A stretch of DNA of 25,366 nt, from contig MU623626.1 of assembly GCA_025201765.1 (NCBI GenBank), positions 1-25,366 on the forward strand, read 5' to 3'. Both the position numbers and the translations under genes were made by a program. Below, piece after piece: positions 9,630 to 20,170 of the stretch (positions are counted from its first letter, which is position 1; each line of letters begins with the position of its first letter). The notes below the pieces were generated by a model. It ran no database searches and was not told the origin of the DNA. It worked only from the letters and a program-made list of their open reading frames with translations. This stretch comes from Daldinia sp. FL1419 (taxonomy: Eukaryota; Ascomycota; Sordariomycetes; Xylariales; Hypoxylaceae).

Positions 9630-10030
9630 GATGGTACGGTTATTAAGCCCAAGGAAAGCGTTAGGTTCCTTGGAGTATGGCTAAACAGGAAACTCAGGTG
9701 GAATAGACACCTAAAAGCAATCAAAATAAAGATGGAAAAACAGTGGTACGCCCTTTTTAAATTGGTAATATTAACATGGGGTTGTAATGCAGCCCAAATA
9801 AAAGAGATCTATACGAAAATAATATGGAATGTAATAATATATGGAGTAATAATGTGGTATATTTTAAATTAAAATTATAAGATAAAAGGTATTATTAAAA
9901 AATTAGATATTATTTAATTGGTTTATTTATGGAAAATTGGTGGTATGTATAAAATAATGGAAATATTATAATTAAAAATAAAATTAAGTTATTTTTTAAT
10001 ATATCTTTATTTAAATATAATAATAATAAT
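9630..10030 (+). pseudogene. LINE reverse transcriptase C-terminal segment (Tad-like)
   Basis: This is the best preserved coding sequence of the window. The frame beginning at 9630 is open for 80 codons to a stop at 9870. It shows the conserved FLGVWL box (9666-9683), then the helical segment with KMEKQWYALFKL, a TWGC word and the IYGVIMWY box at 9837-9860. This order is typical of the thumb and connection region that follows the RT active site in fungal Tad/I-type LINEs. Past the first stop the same frame continues recognisably (KLDII, LRK-like LWKIGG, LYLN) with stops at former CAA/CAG codons. The catalytic FADD box would lie upstream and is absent because of 5' truncation. The protein would copy the element RNA at a nicked target. 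Confidence 0.8.
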
Positions 10031-12303
10031 AATTAAATTTTATATAAATAATAAAGGTTTTAATTTTAAAATTTAAGAAATAAGATAGAAAATTTAAAAA
10101 TAAGTAGAATTTTAAAGGTTTAAGAGAAGGTAGGGTTTTTTTGTTATTGTTTAAATATTAGATATATATATTATAGAAATTAGGATTAATTAAAATATTA
10201 AATAAAAGGGATATTAATATTTTAAAGAAATTTTTTTAAATTATTAAATAAAAAGATGGGAATAATATAAAAAGGATATTATTATATTAGTGATTTGGTT
10301 ATTATTTTTTGATATAAAAATTAATAATTAGTATTTTAATTTGTGGAAATATAAAATATTGATATTATTATAAATATGTATTGAAAAGATAAGATTAAAG
10401 GTTTTTTTATTTAATAGAAGGGTTTTTGGAATAAATATTTTTAAATGTAAATATAGTAAAAGGGAAATAATATGGTATATAATTTTTAAATATTTTAAAT
10501 ATATTTTAGTATAAATTTATTTTAAATGGAATTTAATTTTGAAAATTTTTTTAATTAATATAAATTATGAAAGAATATTGTTTGATTTTAATAAAGTTTT
10601 ATTAGTGGTTTATTAATTTTTTAAATAAATTTAATTATTTATATATAAAATAATATTATAATTTATTTAATATAAATATTTTTAAAATTCTTGTGTTGAA
10701 TAAGAAGAATTTATAATTAAATAAAAAGATATAAATAATAATATATTAGTGAAGTTTTTTAAAAAGATTATATTTATTTAAGATTGTTTTATATTTATTT
10801 TAAATTGTATTTATTAGAATTATCCTTTTTTGCGTTTATTTCTTTATTTTTTTTTTATTTTCTTTGGTTATATATATAAGGGAATTTTAAGTAAGGGTAA
10901 GTATATTTTTAAATGAAGGGTTGTATTTATTAGGGTTTAAATTTAAATATATTAGGAAATTATTAAAAATTTGTAATAGATTGTTATTAAAGAATGGTAA
11001 AGTAATTAAAATTAATTAAATTTTTTAAATAAAAGATTATTATAATAATAATATATGGGGATAATATGGATTGTTAAGGATGAAGTAATATATGTATATT
11101 TCTTTTTAAAATTGATTCTTTTATAAATCTTATATTATAATTAATAATTATTAATAGAATAGATATGGAATAAAGTTATATTGTAGGATAATTATAGTAT
11201 TAGTAATATTGAAATAAATAATTTTTTTGGGATTATTAGAATATATGAAAGTTATGGATTTGATGAGTAAGGGATTAAATATAATAAGAATAATTCTTTA
11301 ATATTATTAATAATTTTTTAATAAGTTTTTTAAAGATTTAAAAATTTTGGAAAAATTGTAGTAAAATTTTAATAATTAATTTTTCAAATTGTGTTGGAAA
11401 GGTGTAGTTATATTTTTTATATGGTTTTTTATCTTTAATGAGTAAATTATTTTTATGATATGTAGTTATATTGGGATTGTAATTTTGATATAATATAATA
11501 TTGAAGTATTATATTAAATTTAAGATATTATAATAACTTTTAGTGAAGAGAATAAAATATTTAAGGAGGGTTAGTAATAGGATAAAATTGGAAAGATAAT
11601 AGAATATTTATAGATATATAAATTTTTTTTTATTTAATATAGTATATATATAAAAATAAAGTAGGTTTTTTAAGGTAATATTGAATTATGAATGTGATGG
11701 GTATGGTAATATTATATTATAATATTGTAAAGTATAAGTAAAGTATATAAGGAGAATTGAGGTTAGTTGGGAAGGGTTATAAGTTGGTAATATTATTTTG
11801 AATTATTTTGGAAAATAAATATAATATTATAATATTAAAAAGAAGATTGTAAAAGTAAAAATAGGTGATGGTTTTTTATAAAGATGTAAAGTTATTTATA
11901 TATATTTATACCTTATATGGATTATATATATCTTAATCCTTTTTTAGAATAGTTCTTTTATAATGTAACAATATTTTTATTATTTATAAAGAAAATAATG
12001 AAATTATTTTAGATTTTATTATTATTTTATATTTGGGCTGTTACCATATTATTTTATAAAATTTAGGTATTATAATATATAAAATATTTTTTTATATTAA
12101 AATTTAATTATTTTTATTAAAAAGTAAATTTTAATAAGAATATAAGGTAAAATTAAAGTTATAATAATATAATTTATTTAAATAAATAGTGGGTAGGTTT
12201 TTTCTGGAACACAGTTCTTACCTGGAACAAATACTAAAAGATGGATTGGATACCTGTAATATATTCTAGGTAAATTGGGGTAATAATAAATAAATAAATA
12301 AAA
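9630..12303 (+). mobile_element. LINE copy d (Tad-like), 5'-truncated, inserted in the copia-1 LTR
   Basis: The longest LINE copy in the window, 2674 bp. It begins directly after the left 13-bp target duplication, inside the RT gene (5' truncation), and ends in a TAAA tail at about 12285-12303 followed by the right duplication. It holds the C-terminal RT and connection region, the rest of ORF2, the 3' UTR and the terminal block shared with copies a, b and c. From about 9860 to 11930 the plus strand has almost no C, so the coding strand was converted C to T over 2 kb. The first 240 bases are nearly spared. Confidence 0.9.
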
Positions 12304-12316
12304 TATTATTTTTGGA
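12304..12316 (+). repeat. Right target-site duplication of LINE d
   Basis: TATTATTTTTGGA, identical to 9617-9629. It joins the two halves of the copia-1 LTR. Confidence 0.8.
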
Positions 12317-12406
12317 ATTCTAGAATAGAGCGGTGAGGCTTTTTATGGAATTATTGCAAGGGAAAGAATTTTTCTACGTTATTTTTAGGCTTATTAATCT
12401 AACACA
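12317..12406 (-). mobile_element. Proximal part of the copia-1 3' LTR
   Basis: Read on the minus strand, the LTR starts TGTGTTAG (12406) or TGTTAG (12404), directly after a purine tract. It keeps good G+C, including a GCCTCACCGCTCTATTC segment at 12321-12337. It is cut by LINE d after about 90 bases. Confidence 0.75.
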
Positions 12407-12415
12407 CCCCCTTAG
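12407..12415 (-). promoter_or_regulatory. Polypurine tract of copia-1
   Basis: The minus strand reads CTAAGGGGG directly before the TG of the 3' LTR. This is the expected primer site for second-strand synthesis, and it sits about 115 bp after the polyprotein stop. Confidence 0.75.
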
Positions 12416-12529
12416 ATGAAGCTGACAAGCGAATTTGGAGCGTATAAAATCAAAAATGCGATTCTTTTATATCCTTAAGTTGGTATATTCTTTTAATTAT
12501 ATTTTTTTAATAGTTTCTTTATTTATTTT

Positions 12530-13519
12530 TTATTTCTGCTGTATTACTTTATCTATATTTTTGAGCGCTTTGGCTTTTAAATGATCTAAAATATTTACCA
12601 AATTTATTTGTTCTTTAAAGTGGATATACTTCTCTTTTAATAACACTTTTATAAGCCCATCTGTGTTCATATCTTTTAAATTAATATAATTAATTTTAAT
12701 ATAGTTTCTTTAAATTTCCTATTTAAATTAGTAATTATATATATCTATATATCTTAATTTTATTTTAAGTTTCTTAATATCTTTAATAATTAATTTAATT
12801 ATTTATTTATTATTGTATAATAAAAATATAGTTTGGTTTTTAAGCTTAATTTTAAAGTCCTTAATTAACTATAATATATAAAATCTTTTTTTTGTAGCTT
12901 AAGTTAAAGTAAGTAATTTAGCCTTAGTAATAAAAGTAATAACTATATTTTACTTATTAGTTCTTTAATTAATTATTTTACTAAATAATTTCATTATATA
13001 TATTTGTAAGCTTTTTTAATTAATTATGTTATTAATAAATAAAATATCGTTAGTGATTTTGAAAATGTTGTTTCTACTTAGTTTTAAGGTATATCTTCGT
13101 ATATGTTAAAAATATTATATAATTTAGTTAATTGTTATATAATATTTTAAATTTGGATTTAAATTAAATTGGGTTAGCTTTAAATAAGTAAATATAATAT
13201 TAGGCTGGGTAATCACTACAGTATATAGGATTAAACCTATTTTTTGTTAATATTATTATATTGATTAAGGTAAAGCCATTCTTATATAAAATAGTAATTC
13301 TTCTTTTATTATAGGTATTTCAAAGATTCTTTTAACCACTCTTATTAAGTTAGTAATTTTATTAATATAAATAAATTAATTTAATTAAATTTAATGTTGT
13401 ATTTAATTTTAAATTATTTCAATTTTAAGGAACTATTATAATTCATTATTTCTAATTAATTCATATTATTTCTTAAATTTAAAAATAATTAATTTAACCT
13501 TTAATTTAATTTTTTTTAA
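12530..13519 (-). pseudogene. copia-1 polyprotein, RT C-terminal part and RNase H
   Basis: Minus-strand Ty1/copia coding remnant ending at a stop at 12530-12532. Read from high to low coordinates it shows an LQxFLGIEIIR-type box (as NNELxxFLKIEII, about 13440), a VVKRIFEIP segment, and KIGLILYTVVITQPNI, which corresponds to the conserved G-LLY---TRPDI box (about 13200). The RNase H follows, with NIVITFITKAKLLTL in place of the T-S--EAE-LAL box (about 12930). The C-terminal signature KDMNTDGLIKVLLKEK is near 12660-12680. Gln and Arg codons have become stops; Ala, Asp and Glu are often changed. The first half of the RT lies at 16577 and beyond, beyond the Helitron-like insertion. Confidence 0.85.
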
Positions 13520-13544
13520 TCTATGTTTTTCTTATTTCATTAAT

Positions 13545-13640
13545 TACGCCACAATCCTGATTGACTAATTAGCTCCTAGAGAAGTCCCCCGCAATTTCAG
13601 ATGTTTTACGCTACTGTATAACCACCTCCAATCAGAAATA
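13545..13640 (+). other. GC-richer island near the left end of the Helitron-like element
   Basis: A stretch of about 95 bp with many C and G (CCCCCGCAATTTCAG near 13587, CTACTGTATAACCACC near 13612), bounded by CTGATTG (13557) and its inverse CAATCAG (13630). It escaped RIP, perhaps because it is single copy or too short. No coding frame was recognised. Confidence 0.6.
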
Positions 13641-13839
13641 TATGTAAATTATTTCAAAAGATCATAAATTTAATTAAATTTTAAATGATATTAATTATAA
13701 ATATTTTTAAATAGGTTTTGAATTAATATAATAAATTAAAATAATTTTGAATTTTGATGTATCTTGTACGCACGTTTGTAATTTCTTTATAGTGTATAGT
13801 TTTTTTAATTGAATAAGAGTTTATATTAGTAAAATTCCT

Positions 13840-15050
13840 TTATAAATTGTTTAATTAGGGTATTGAATAGGAGCTTTAATTAAATAAGTACTTTAATAGT
13901 TTTTGCAAGATATATTTTGTATTTTAGTTACTTTATAGTAAATTATATGTTAAGAAAGGTATTGAAATGATTAGATAAAAAGTTAATTAATATAGGTAAT
14001 TGCTAATGTTTAAGAGATAAAATAAATAATATATTTAGTAAGAGAATAAATTTATAATTGTAAAAGTTATAAGAAAAAATGATGATTTTGTAGAGCTTAA
14101 TTTAATTAGATAAAGATTAACCTTTGAAGGTTTATATATTAAGTAGGAGTTTTAATAGTTTTTGTAAGATGTGCCTTATATTTTAACTACTCTATAATTA
14201 ATTATTTTTTGGAAAATGTAGGTAGGTATTAAGGTGATTAAATAATAGAGGTGGTTATTAGTGTTTAAGAGGTAGAATAAATAATATATTTAATAAGAAA
14301 GAGAAATTATAAATTATAGTAAGAAGTTATATAAAAGGTGATGTTTAAAGAATTTAATTTGATTAGATAAGAATTAATTTTTGAGGATCTATATATTGAA
14401 TAGGAGTTTTAATTGAAGAAGAGCCCTAATCGCTCTTGGAGGATATACCTTACCCTGTATTTTAACTATCTTATAATAAATTATATTTTGAAGAAGGTAT
14501 TAAACTGATTAAATAAAAGAATTAATAAGTGTAATTGTTAGTAATGGTAGCAAGTGTTTAATAGGTAGAGTAAATAATATATTTAATTGGAGATAAGGTT
14601 ATAAACTATTGTAAGAAGTTATAAAAAAAGTTGAATAAATTAATATTAAAAAACTTAATTTAATTAAATAAAAATTAATTTTTAAAGGTTTATATATTAA
14701 ATATAAATTTTAATTTAAGGTTAATATTATTAAATAAGAGTTTTAATTAAATAAGAGTTATAATAGTTAGATGTAAGGTAATTGTATTTTGAAGAAGGTA
14801 TTAAAGTGATTAAATAAAAAAATTAAAAAAAGTAATTGTTGGTAATGGTAGTCGTAGCTTAATAGATAGAATAGACGTATATTTAGCAAAAGAAAAAAAA
14901 ATGATAAACTATCATAAAAAATTATATAAAAGGTGGGAATTAAAAAATTTAACTTAATTAAATAAAAATCAACTTTTAAGGGTTTATATATTAAATATCT
15001 ATAAATTTTAATAATTTTTGCAGGATATATCCTACATTTCAACTACCTTA
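13840..15050 (-). repeat. Four tandem units of about 257-301 bp
   Basis: The TTTATATATT box recurs at 14131, 14388, 14689 and 14983, giving intervals of 257, 301 and 294 bp. Each unit also holds an AGGTAGAATAAATAATATATTTA-like part and a short TTTGCAAGATATA part related to the monomer. Matching units lie at 8360-9000. The minus-strand open frame at 14767-15042 falls in these units and shows no known domain. Confidence 0.7.
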
Positions 15051-15400
15051 TAACAAACCAAAAACTATATAAAAAAAAAGGATATAAAATATCTATACCC
15101 TAAAAAAGATAATAAAATAATCAGGTAAAGAAATTATTAAAAATAATTGCTTACCAATGGTAACGTGTTATAAAAAATTATATTAAAGAGGATTAAAATT
15201 ATATATATTTGTACGAAGGCTTTATAGAAAAGATTTTTAAAGGATTATGATGAATTTTAATTGATTGGATAAAAAAAACAACTTTCGAGGGCCTATTTAT
15301 ATCCCAAAGAGCTATGAAGATCTTGGAAGGTTTAGCTCCATGAAAACTAATAGGGTTTTACAGGGTACCTTTAATTACATAATTACACTATTTTGATTTA
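15050..15400 (-). repeat. Long module copy in the Helitron-like element
   Basis: Same module as 4591-4990 and in the same orientation. It has CTTACCAATGGTAACG (15151), CAACTTTCGAGGGCCTATTT (15279) and the end box GGTTTAGCTCCATGAAAACTAATAGG. Confidence 0.65.
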
Positions 15401-16260
15401 ATATATTAAATAAAAACTTTAATAGCTCCTGTAGAATATGCCCTACATTTCATTGTACAAATCTCTATAAAAAAATTGATGATTAGGGGCATCTTAATTT
15501 AAACTAATCAAACAAAAAAACAATTTCTAAAAACCTCTAATAACTCCTGCAAAATATACCCTAACCCTACACTTTTATCGTACAAAGCTTTATGAAAACA
15601 CTAATAATTCTATACTTAAAAACTTAAACTAATCAAATAAAAATTAATATTTAAGTGCTTATTTATATTGAATATAAGCTTTAATTAAATAATGAACAGA
15701 AATTCTAATAGCTCCTACAAGATATGCCCTAACCCTACACTTTTATCGTACAAAGCTCTATAGAAAACTAATAATTTTATGCTTGAGAACTTGAGCTGAT
15801 CAGACAGGAAAACAACTTCTGAGGATTTATTTATGTTGAATATGAGCTCTAATAGGATAGGGGCTCCTGTAGGACATGCCCTTTAGTTTTATTGTACGAA
15901 GCTCTATGGAAAACTGATGATTCTAGATTTAAAAACCTAAGAACTTGAGCTGATCAAACAGGAAAATAATTTCTAAAAATTTATTTATATTAAACATAAA
16001 GTCTAATTAAATAAGAATATATTCTCACCCCTATACTTTTATTGTACGAAGTTTTATGGAAAATTAATGATTCTATATTTAAAAACTTAAGTTAATCAAA
16101 TAAGTAAATAATTTCTGAAGGCTTATTTACGTACCAAAAAGTGTTAGATTGGCGGATTTTATCTTAACCTTATTACCCTAATTTATTATTATAAAAAAAT
16201 TAACAATTTTATATTTAAGAACTTAAATTGATTAAATAGGAAAATAATTTTTGAAGGTTT
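15400..16260 (-). repeat. Inverted monomer array in the Helitron-like element
   Basis: About six monomers in minus orientation, recognised by TTTTATCGTACAAAG (15562, 15738), GACATGCCCT (15872) and GAGCTGATCA (15793, 15946). They are the reverse complement of the array at 4990-6790. Frames coding for the LYDKI-type peptide can be followed in part on the minus strand but shift between monomers. Confidence 0.75.
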
Positions 16261-16510
16261 ATTTATATATTAAAAAACTTATAGAAACCTTAGAAAGGTT
16301 GGTTCCATAAAGGCTAATAAAGTTTTATAACTTTAATTACGTAATTATATTATAGCCTTCTATAAAAACTAGCCTTTAAAAAAATAAAATAATAAAAATA
16401 AAAAAAAACCCAAAAAATAATAAAAAAAATAACTTATATAATTAAGATAACTTAATTATAAAAATAATTAAAACAAGAATTTAATTAAAAATATAAAAAT
16501 AATTTTAATT
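16210..16510 (+). repeat. Right arm of the long inverted repeat
   Basis: Inverse of 4313-4590, with the AATTACGTAATT palindrome at 16335-16346 and the GGTTGGTTCCATAAAGGCTA box near 16289. Unlike the left arm, it is followed by the hairpin and CTAA end. Confidence 0.7.
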
Positions 16511-16542
16511 ATAATATATAATTAATTACTTCCAAAAGTTAA

Positions 16543-16563
16543 ATTGGTTGCAAAGCAACCAAT
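16543..16563 (+). repeat. Perfect hairpin, 9-bp stem and 3-base loop
   Basis: ATTGGTTGC and GCAACCAAT around AAA. It is the strongest short palindrome in the window. It lies 9 bp before CTAA (16573-16576), the position of the terminal hairpin of a Helitron. Confidence 0.75.
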
Positions 16564-16576
16564 CCAAAAAAACTAA

Positions 16577-17065
16577 TATATTATAATAATATTATCTATA
16601 TATATAAAAAAAAAATTCTATTTTTAATAAATATATATATCTTTTAAAATATTAAAATAAAATCAAATTTTTTCAAAATTTATAAGAATTCCTATTATTA
16701 AAAAAAAGCAATTCTTAAAAACTATAAAGTACTTTAATAATATAAAATATTTTTCTTAATTATTAATATCTTTGGGGCATATATATAAATATATTTTTTT
16801 TAAATTTTATATTTATAAATATATTTATTATGTTATATTATATAAGTTTAAAATCATATTTAATTGTTATTATTATAAATATCTGGAAAAACCTTCCAAT
16901 AAATATTAAGGTATAAATTTCTTTATTACTAATTATTTATTAATTTCTTCTTATTATTAAATGTATTTTGTATTATTAGAGAAAATTATATTTATTGATT
17001 TTGTAAATATAAATTTATATATATTTAAGTACCTGCTTATTTTTATATTAATTATTTAATTGTAA
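16577..17065 (-). pseudogene. copia-1 polyprotein, RT N-terminal half with YxDD box
   Basis: The minus strand encodes the first half of a copia-type RT (RVT_2). In order it has KQVLKYI, a YKIHLIIR segment standing for the K-RLV-RG box, FIGRFFQIFIIITIKYDFKL for the fingers-palm region, and an L-QYN word (16832-16840) where the first catalytic Asp has become Asn. A KNIFIYMPQRY segment (family: E-vYM-qP-Gy) follows, then LRIAFF for the LYGLrqap box. The catalytic YxDD reads YIDN at 16591-16602, the second Asp again Asn through GAT to AAT. The frame breaks about five residues later, at the Helitron-like insertion. Confidence 0.88.
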
Positions 17066-17399
17066 TATAATTTTTTAGGTATGTATATTAATGTAACTTT
17101 TAAGGTAAATTTGTTTGGTTTTTTAAAACATTTTACATAATAGATGATTCTAAATGTCTAAATATTGTTTTAAAGGTTTTAATAAATATCTTTTATATAT
17201 TTTCTTTTATTTATTAATTTTTATTAAAAATGTTTAAATAGAGTTATTTAAATTTTTTTTATTATATTAAGGGGATTAATAGGTGAATTTTAATATTTTT
17301 ATTTTATTAATTACATATCTTTTATATATATTAATTTTATTTATTAAGGAATTAACATAAAATACTACTTTTTATAATATGTAACATTTATTATTAAAA
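17066..17399 (-). pseudogene. copia-1 linker between integrase and RT
   Basis: Decayed minus-strand sequence between recognisable integrase and RT parts. Copia polyproteins have a poorly conserved linker here. No motif was recognised, but the position and lack of other repeats argue for continuous copia-1 sequence. Confidence 0.5.
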
Positions 17400-18123
17400 A
17401 TAATATAAAGGGTTATTAATATTTTAATATAAATAATAAATAAAGTTATTAATAGAAAATTATCTGGAAAAAATAATAAATAAAATATGTCTTTATATAA
17501 GGATAATTAATCTTTATAATAAAAGTTTCTTCTTTTTTATTTAATAACTTATTTAATTTTATTAATTTATTAATTATACCTAATATATTTATATTTTTGG
17601 TTTGTTTTGAAAGATTTATTTAAATGTTATTATATGCATTTATTCCTTTTTTAAATTGGGAATCTTAAATAAATTTTAATAAATTATTATATTAATTTAT
17701 CTTATAAGTTATTAATTTATTTTTAAATTTATTTTATAATTTTTAGAAATTATTATCAAAGATTTTATTTTTTTTAAATATAATATTTTTTAATTTTATA
17801 ATTTTATTAATATATAGGTTTTAAATTTTATATATATTTATGGATATATAATTTATTAAGAAGTTTATTTATGTTTTAGGATTAAGCTTTTTTAATTTAT
17901 TTAATTTTTTAAATATTGTTATTGCTATAATATAAACCTTATAGCCATATATTTAAAAGTAATTTTATTAAGGTTTTTAATTATAAATTATAAGATTGCT
18001 ATTTATATTAATATATATATAAAATTAATTATATAATATTTATTAATTTATTTTATATTATAATATTTAATTATATAAATATATTATTATTTTATAAATT
18101 TTAGGTTATAAAAAATAAAATAA
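17400..18123 (-). pseudogene. copia-1 integrase C-terminal domain
   Basis: The minus-strand frame shows IYGYKVYI (family: r-fGc-ay), then KLKKLNPKT with the following INFLINY (family: K-dpra--g-fvGY), a YKI plus NLYINKIIKLKNIIF segment (family: yriw-p-t-kvi-srDV-F) and DNNF. This order is diagnostic for the end of a Ty1/copia integrase. The frame stays readable for about 200 codons with stops mostly at Trp, Gln or Arg codons. At 18123 it is interrupted by copia-2; on the far side (24332 onward) the same frame continues with the integrase core. Confidence 0.85.
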
Positions 18124-18128
18124 TTTTA
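18124..18128 (+). repeat. Left target-site duplication of copia-2
   Basis: TTTTA, against CTTTA at 24327-24331. The single difference is a C/T transition, compatible with RIP. Confidence 0.7.
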
Positions 18129-18332
18129 TGTTAGTAGGTACATATGTAAGATAAAAGTAAAATAATAATAAAGTAAATAATAATAGGGGTAAGATTGGTA
18201 TATTATAGTTGTTTAAAGAAGAAAGTTATTTAAAAAAGATAGGTGAAAAATTTATTTTTATATAATAATAGATATATAAATATTTTTTAAAAATTATATA
18301 TTAAATTAAAAATATAAATCATATAATTACCA
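18129..18332 (-). repeat. copia-2 3' LTR
   Basis: 204 bp, TG...CA ended on both strands. It pairs with 24123-24326 without gaps; about 43 positions differ and all are transitions. This copy has lost more C on its right half and kept G in its left half, the reverse of its partner in several blocks. Confidence 0.92.
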
Positions 18333-18352
18333 TTTACTCTATTTTTTTTTTT
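18333..18352 (-). promoter_or_regulatory. Polypurine tract of copia-2
   Basis: The minus strand reads an A11 run followed by TAGAGTAAA directly before the TG of the LTR. The T in the tract may be original or a RIP change. Confidence 0.65.
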
Positions 18353-18356
18353 GCAA

Positions 18357-19345
18357 TTATATTATAAATCTAACCTTTAATTCTCACTTCACCCATCCTT
18401 TTAACTGCAAATTAACCTAATTACTTTCTACTAATATCTATATAATTTCATTTAAAGATACTTTTATCATAACATTTGCAGGATTACATATACTATAGAT
18501 CCACCAAATATCATCAATCTCTCAATTTTCATACAATTATTATAAAATCATCAAATTAATCATTAACCTTTTTTTATTAATACTACCTATTTAAATAAAA
18601 CATTAATATAAAAAAAATAAATTAATATATAAAATCAATAAAATTTTAAATAGTAAAAGACATTCTAAAATAATATTAATTATATAATAAACAACATATC
18701 CAACATCAAAACCTTAAACTATCCTATAAATTTCGCTAATAAATATATTCTAAATAACACATTTACATTTAATAAATAATTAATAAATAATATTATTAAT
18801 AATCCAAATTTCATTATTTTAATTAATTAATTCTTTATTACTCAATATAATAACATAATTAATTTATAAATTTAAATCTTTATTATTTATAAATAAGTTA
18901 TTAATAAAAATATATAAACATAAATTTTAAAGATCCAAATCAATATAATTAAATTTTTACAATTAATTATTTATTTACTATTTAATCTAAATATTAAGAA
19001 TTTTTATTTTTTTAAAGCTCAGTTCTAAATGTTAAATTATTATTAAATAATTAAAAACCACTTTAAATTAATAAATAAAAAAAATATACATTTTTTATAC
19101 CTATTACTTAATAAATTTCTTAATTACATTTAATGATTTTATATCTAATTGTTTAAATTTCTTAATTTATCCTTTTTATATAGTGGTTATATTATAGCCT
19201 TTCTTATAAATAATGAAATGTGAGTTGTTAAAATTTTCAATTTTAATATCCAATATCTTTTAAAAACGTACTTTAATCCCAGCTTTAGCAAATGTCTTAT
19301 CTTCTGTTATCAAGAATTCCATAATACTAATATTTAAAATATTAT
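18357..19345 (-). pseudogene. copia-2 polyprotein, RT C-terminal part and RNase H
   Basis: Minus-strand frame ending at a stop at 18357-18359. In order it has the RT active box at 19341-19352, read as stop-I-N-N in place of QTDD (both catalytic Asp changed to Asn), then DKTFAKAGIKV and a FNNSHFIIYKKGYNIT segment. KKFIK to KMYIFFIY stands for the family's RARGAYIA region, and KVVFNYLIII for PEAAFD-s-aA. The RNase H follows with NNKDLN, INYVIIL and SEIY. The tail has KKRLMI, EIDDIWWIYSICNPANVMIK (family: W--g--NPADAmTK) and LQLKGWV. Stops sit at former Gln and Arg codons. Confidence 0.88.
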
Positions 19346-20170
19346 TTATTTAAAAACCCATAATTCCAAATAAAACTATATCCATTATTAATAAATATAA
19401 ATTAAACACTAATAACCTCATATTAAATTCCCATTAATAATAATATAAATAAATTTTAAATTAATATATCTTTAATTTAACCAAATCATATAATAATTTA
19501 ACAACACACAACAACATCCTTTTAAAATATTTACTTTTTAATTTTATTAATAATCGTACAAATATTATCCACTATATAAATATTTTAAATTAGATATATG
19601 CCATAATAATATCCCTTATTATAATTTTTATACTTTAATATTAAAAAATTGGAATTAAAACCAAAATAAAATATTAATTTACCTTTTAAATAATAAGGAT
19701 ATATATTATAATAAATTTTTTATTAGGGTTATCATAATCTTAAACAACAAGCCTTAACTTTTTATAAAGTACTAATATATTCTTTCCCTTTATTTTATAG
19801 ATTATTTATGATTTAAAGATCATTACTCCCTAATAAATTAATGTATTATATATTTTAAATTATAAGATTCTTTTATTAAATAATATATCAAATTTTTTCA
19901 TATTTAATATTTTATATAATTTTCCCATAATAATAATCTTTCCCATTATATATAATTAAAACATTAAGATTAAATTATCTTATTCCTTATTACTAAAATA
20001 TAAAATATTAATATATGAAAGATTATTAATATATATAAAATCTTCTTTTAAAATTATCTTATAATCATCCAGATTAAATATAAATTTAAATAATTGTATT
20101 TAAAGTTCTTTGATAAGTATTAGGTTATCCTTAAATTAAATATAGGATTTAATATAAAAGTTTCAAAATA
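19346..20170 (-). pseudogene. copia-2 polyprotein, RT N-terminal half
   Basis: The minus strand shows MIFKS, IIYKIKGKN and YKKLRLVV followed by DYDNPNKK near 19730-19810, which is the conserved F-SR-v-eiKg and EKSRLVvQ-y-d region of copia RT. The rest, toward the active box at 19341, is decayed and only partly readable. It should encode the fingers and palm of the RT that copies the element RNA in virus-like particles. Confidence 0.75.

Larger units (their letters stand above)
13520..16576 (-). mobile_element. Helitron-like non-autonomous element inserted in the copia-1 RT
   Basis: The inserted DNA begins TCTATG after an A and ends with CTAA before a T. The CTAA is preceded at 9 bp by a perfect hairpin (ATTGGTTGC, AAA, GCAACCAAT). 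TC start, hairpin, CTRR end and A/T insertion without target duplication are the hallmarks of Helitrons. Removing this interval leaves about 23 residues between the YxDD box and the next conserved YEL box of copia-1, which is the usual spacing, though the frame is off by one at an A8 run. The interior consists of repeats: 250-300 bp units, a long module and inverted monomers. No Rep or helicase domain was seen, so it would be non-autonomous. The element's own orientation is plus (hairpin at the right end); minus is given for the repeat monomers it carries. Confidence 0.5.

Noticed and set aside
14767..15042. Minus-strand open frame of 91 codons
   Set aside because: It falls in the 250-300 bp tandem units. 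Its composition (Leu, Ile, Phe, Tyr) is that of random AT-rich sequence, although it may share distant ancestry with the peptide repeat.
4313..16510. A single 12-kb transposon bounded by terminal inverted repeats
   Set aside because: The right arm belongs to the element inserted inside copia-1 with its own ends further out, and copia-1 and LINE sequences lie between the arms, so the pairing is incidental.
13553..16565. AATCC direct repeats as target duplication of the 3-kb insertion
   Set aside because: The join would be in frame, but leaves about 39 residues between YxDD and the next conserved box instead of about 23, and the ends show no inverted repeats. The Helitron borders fit better, though not conclusively.
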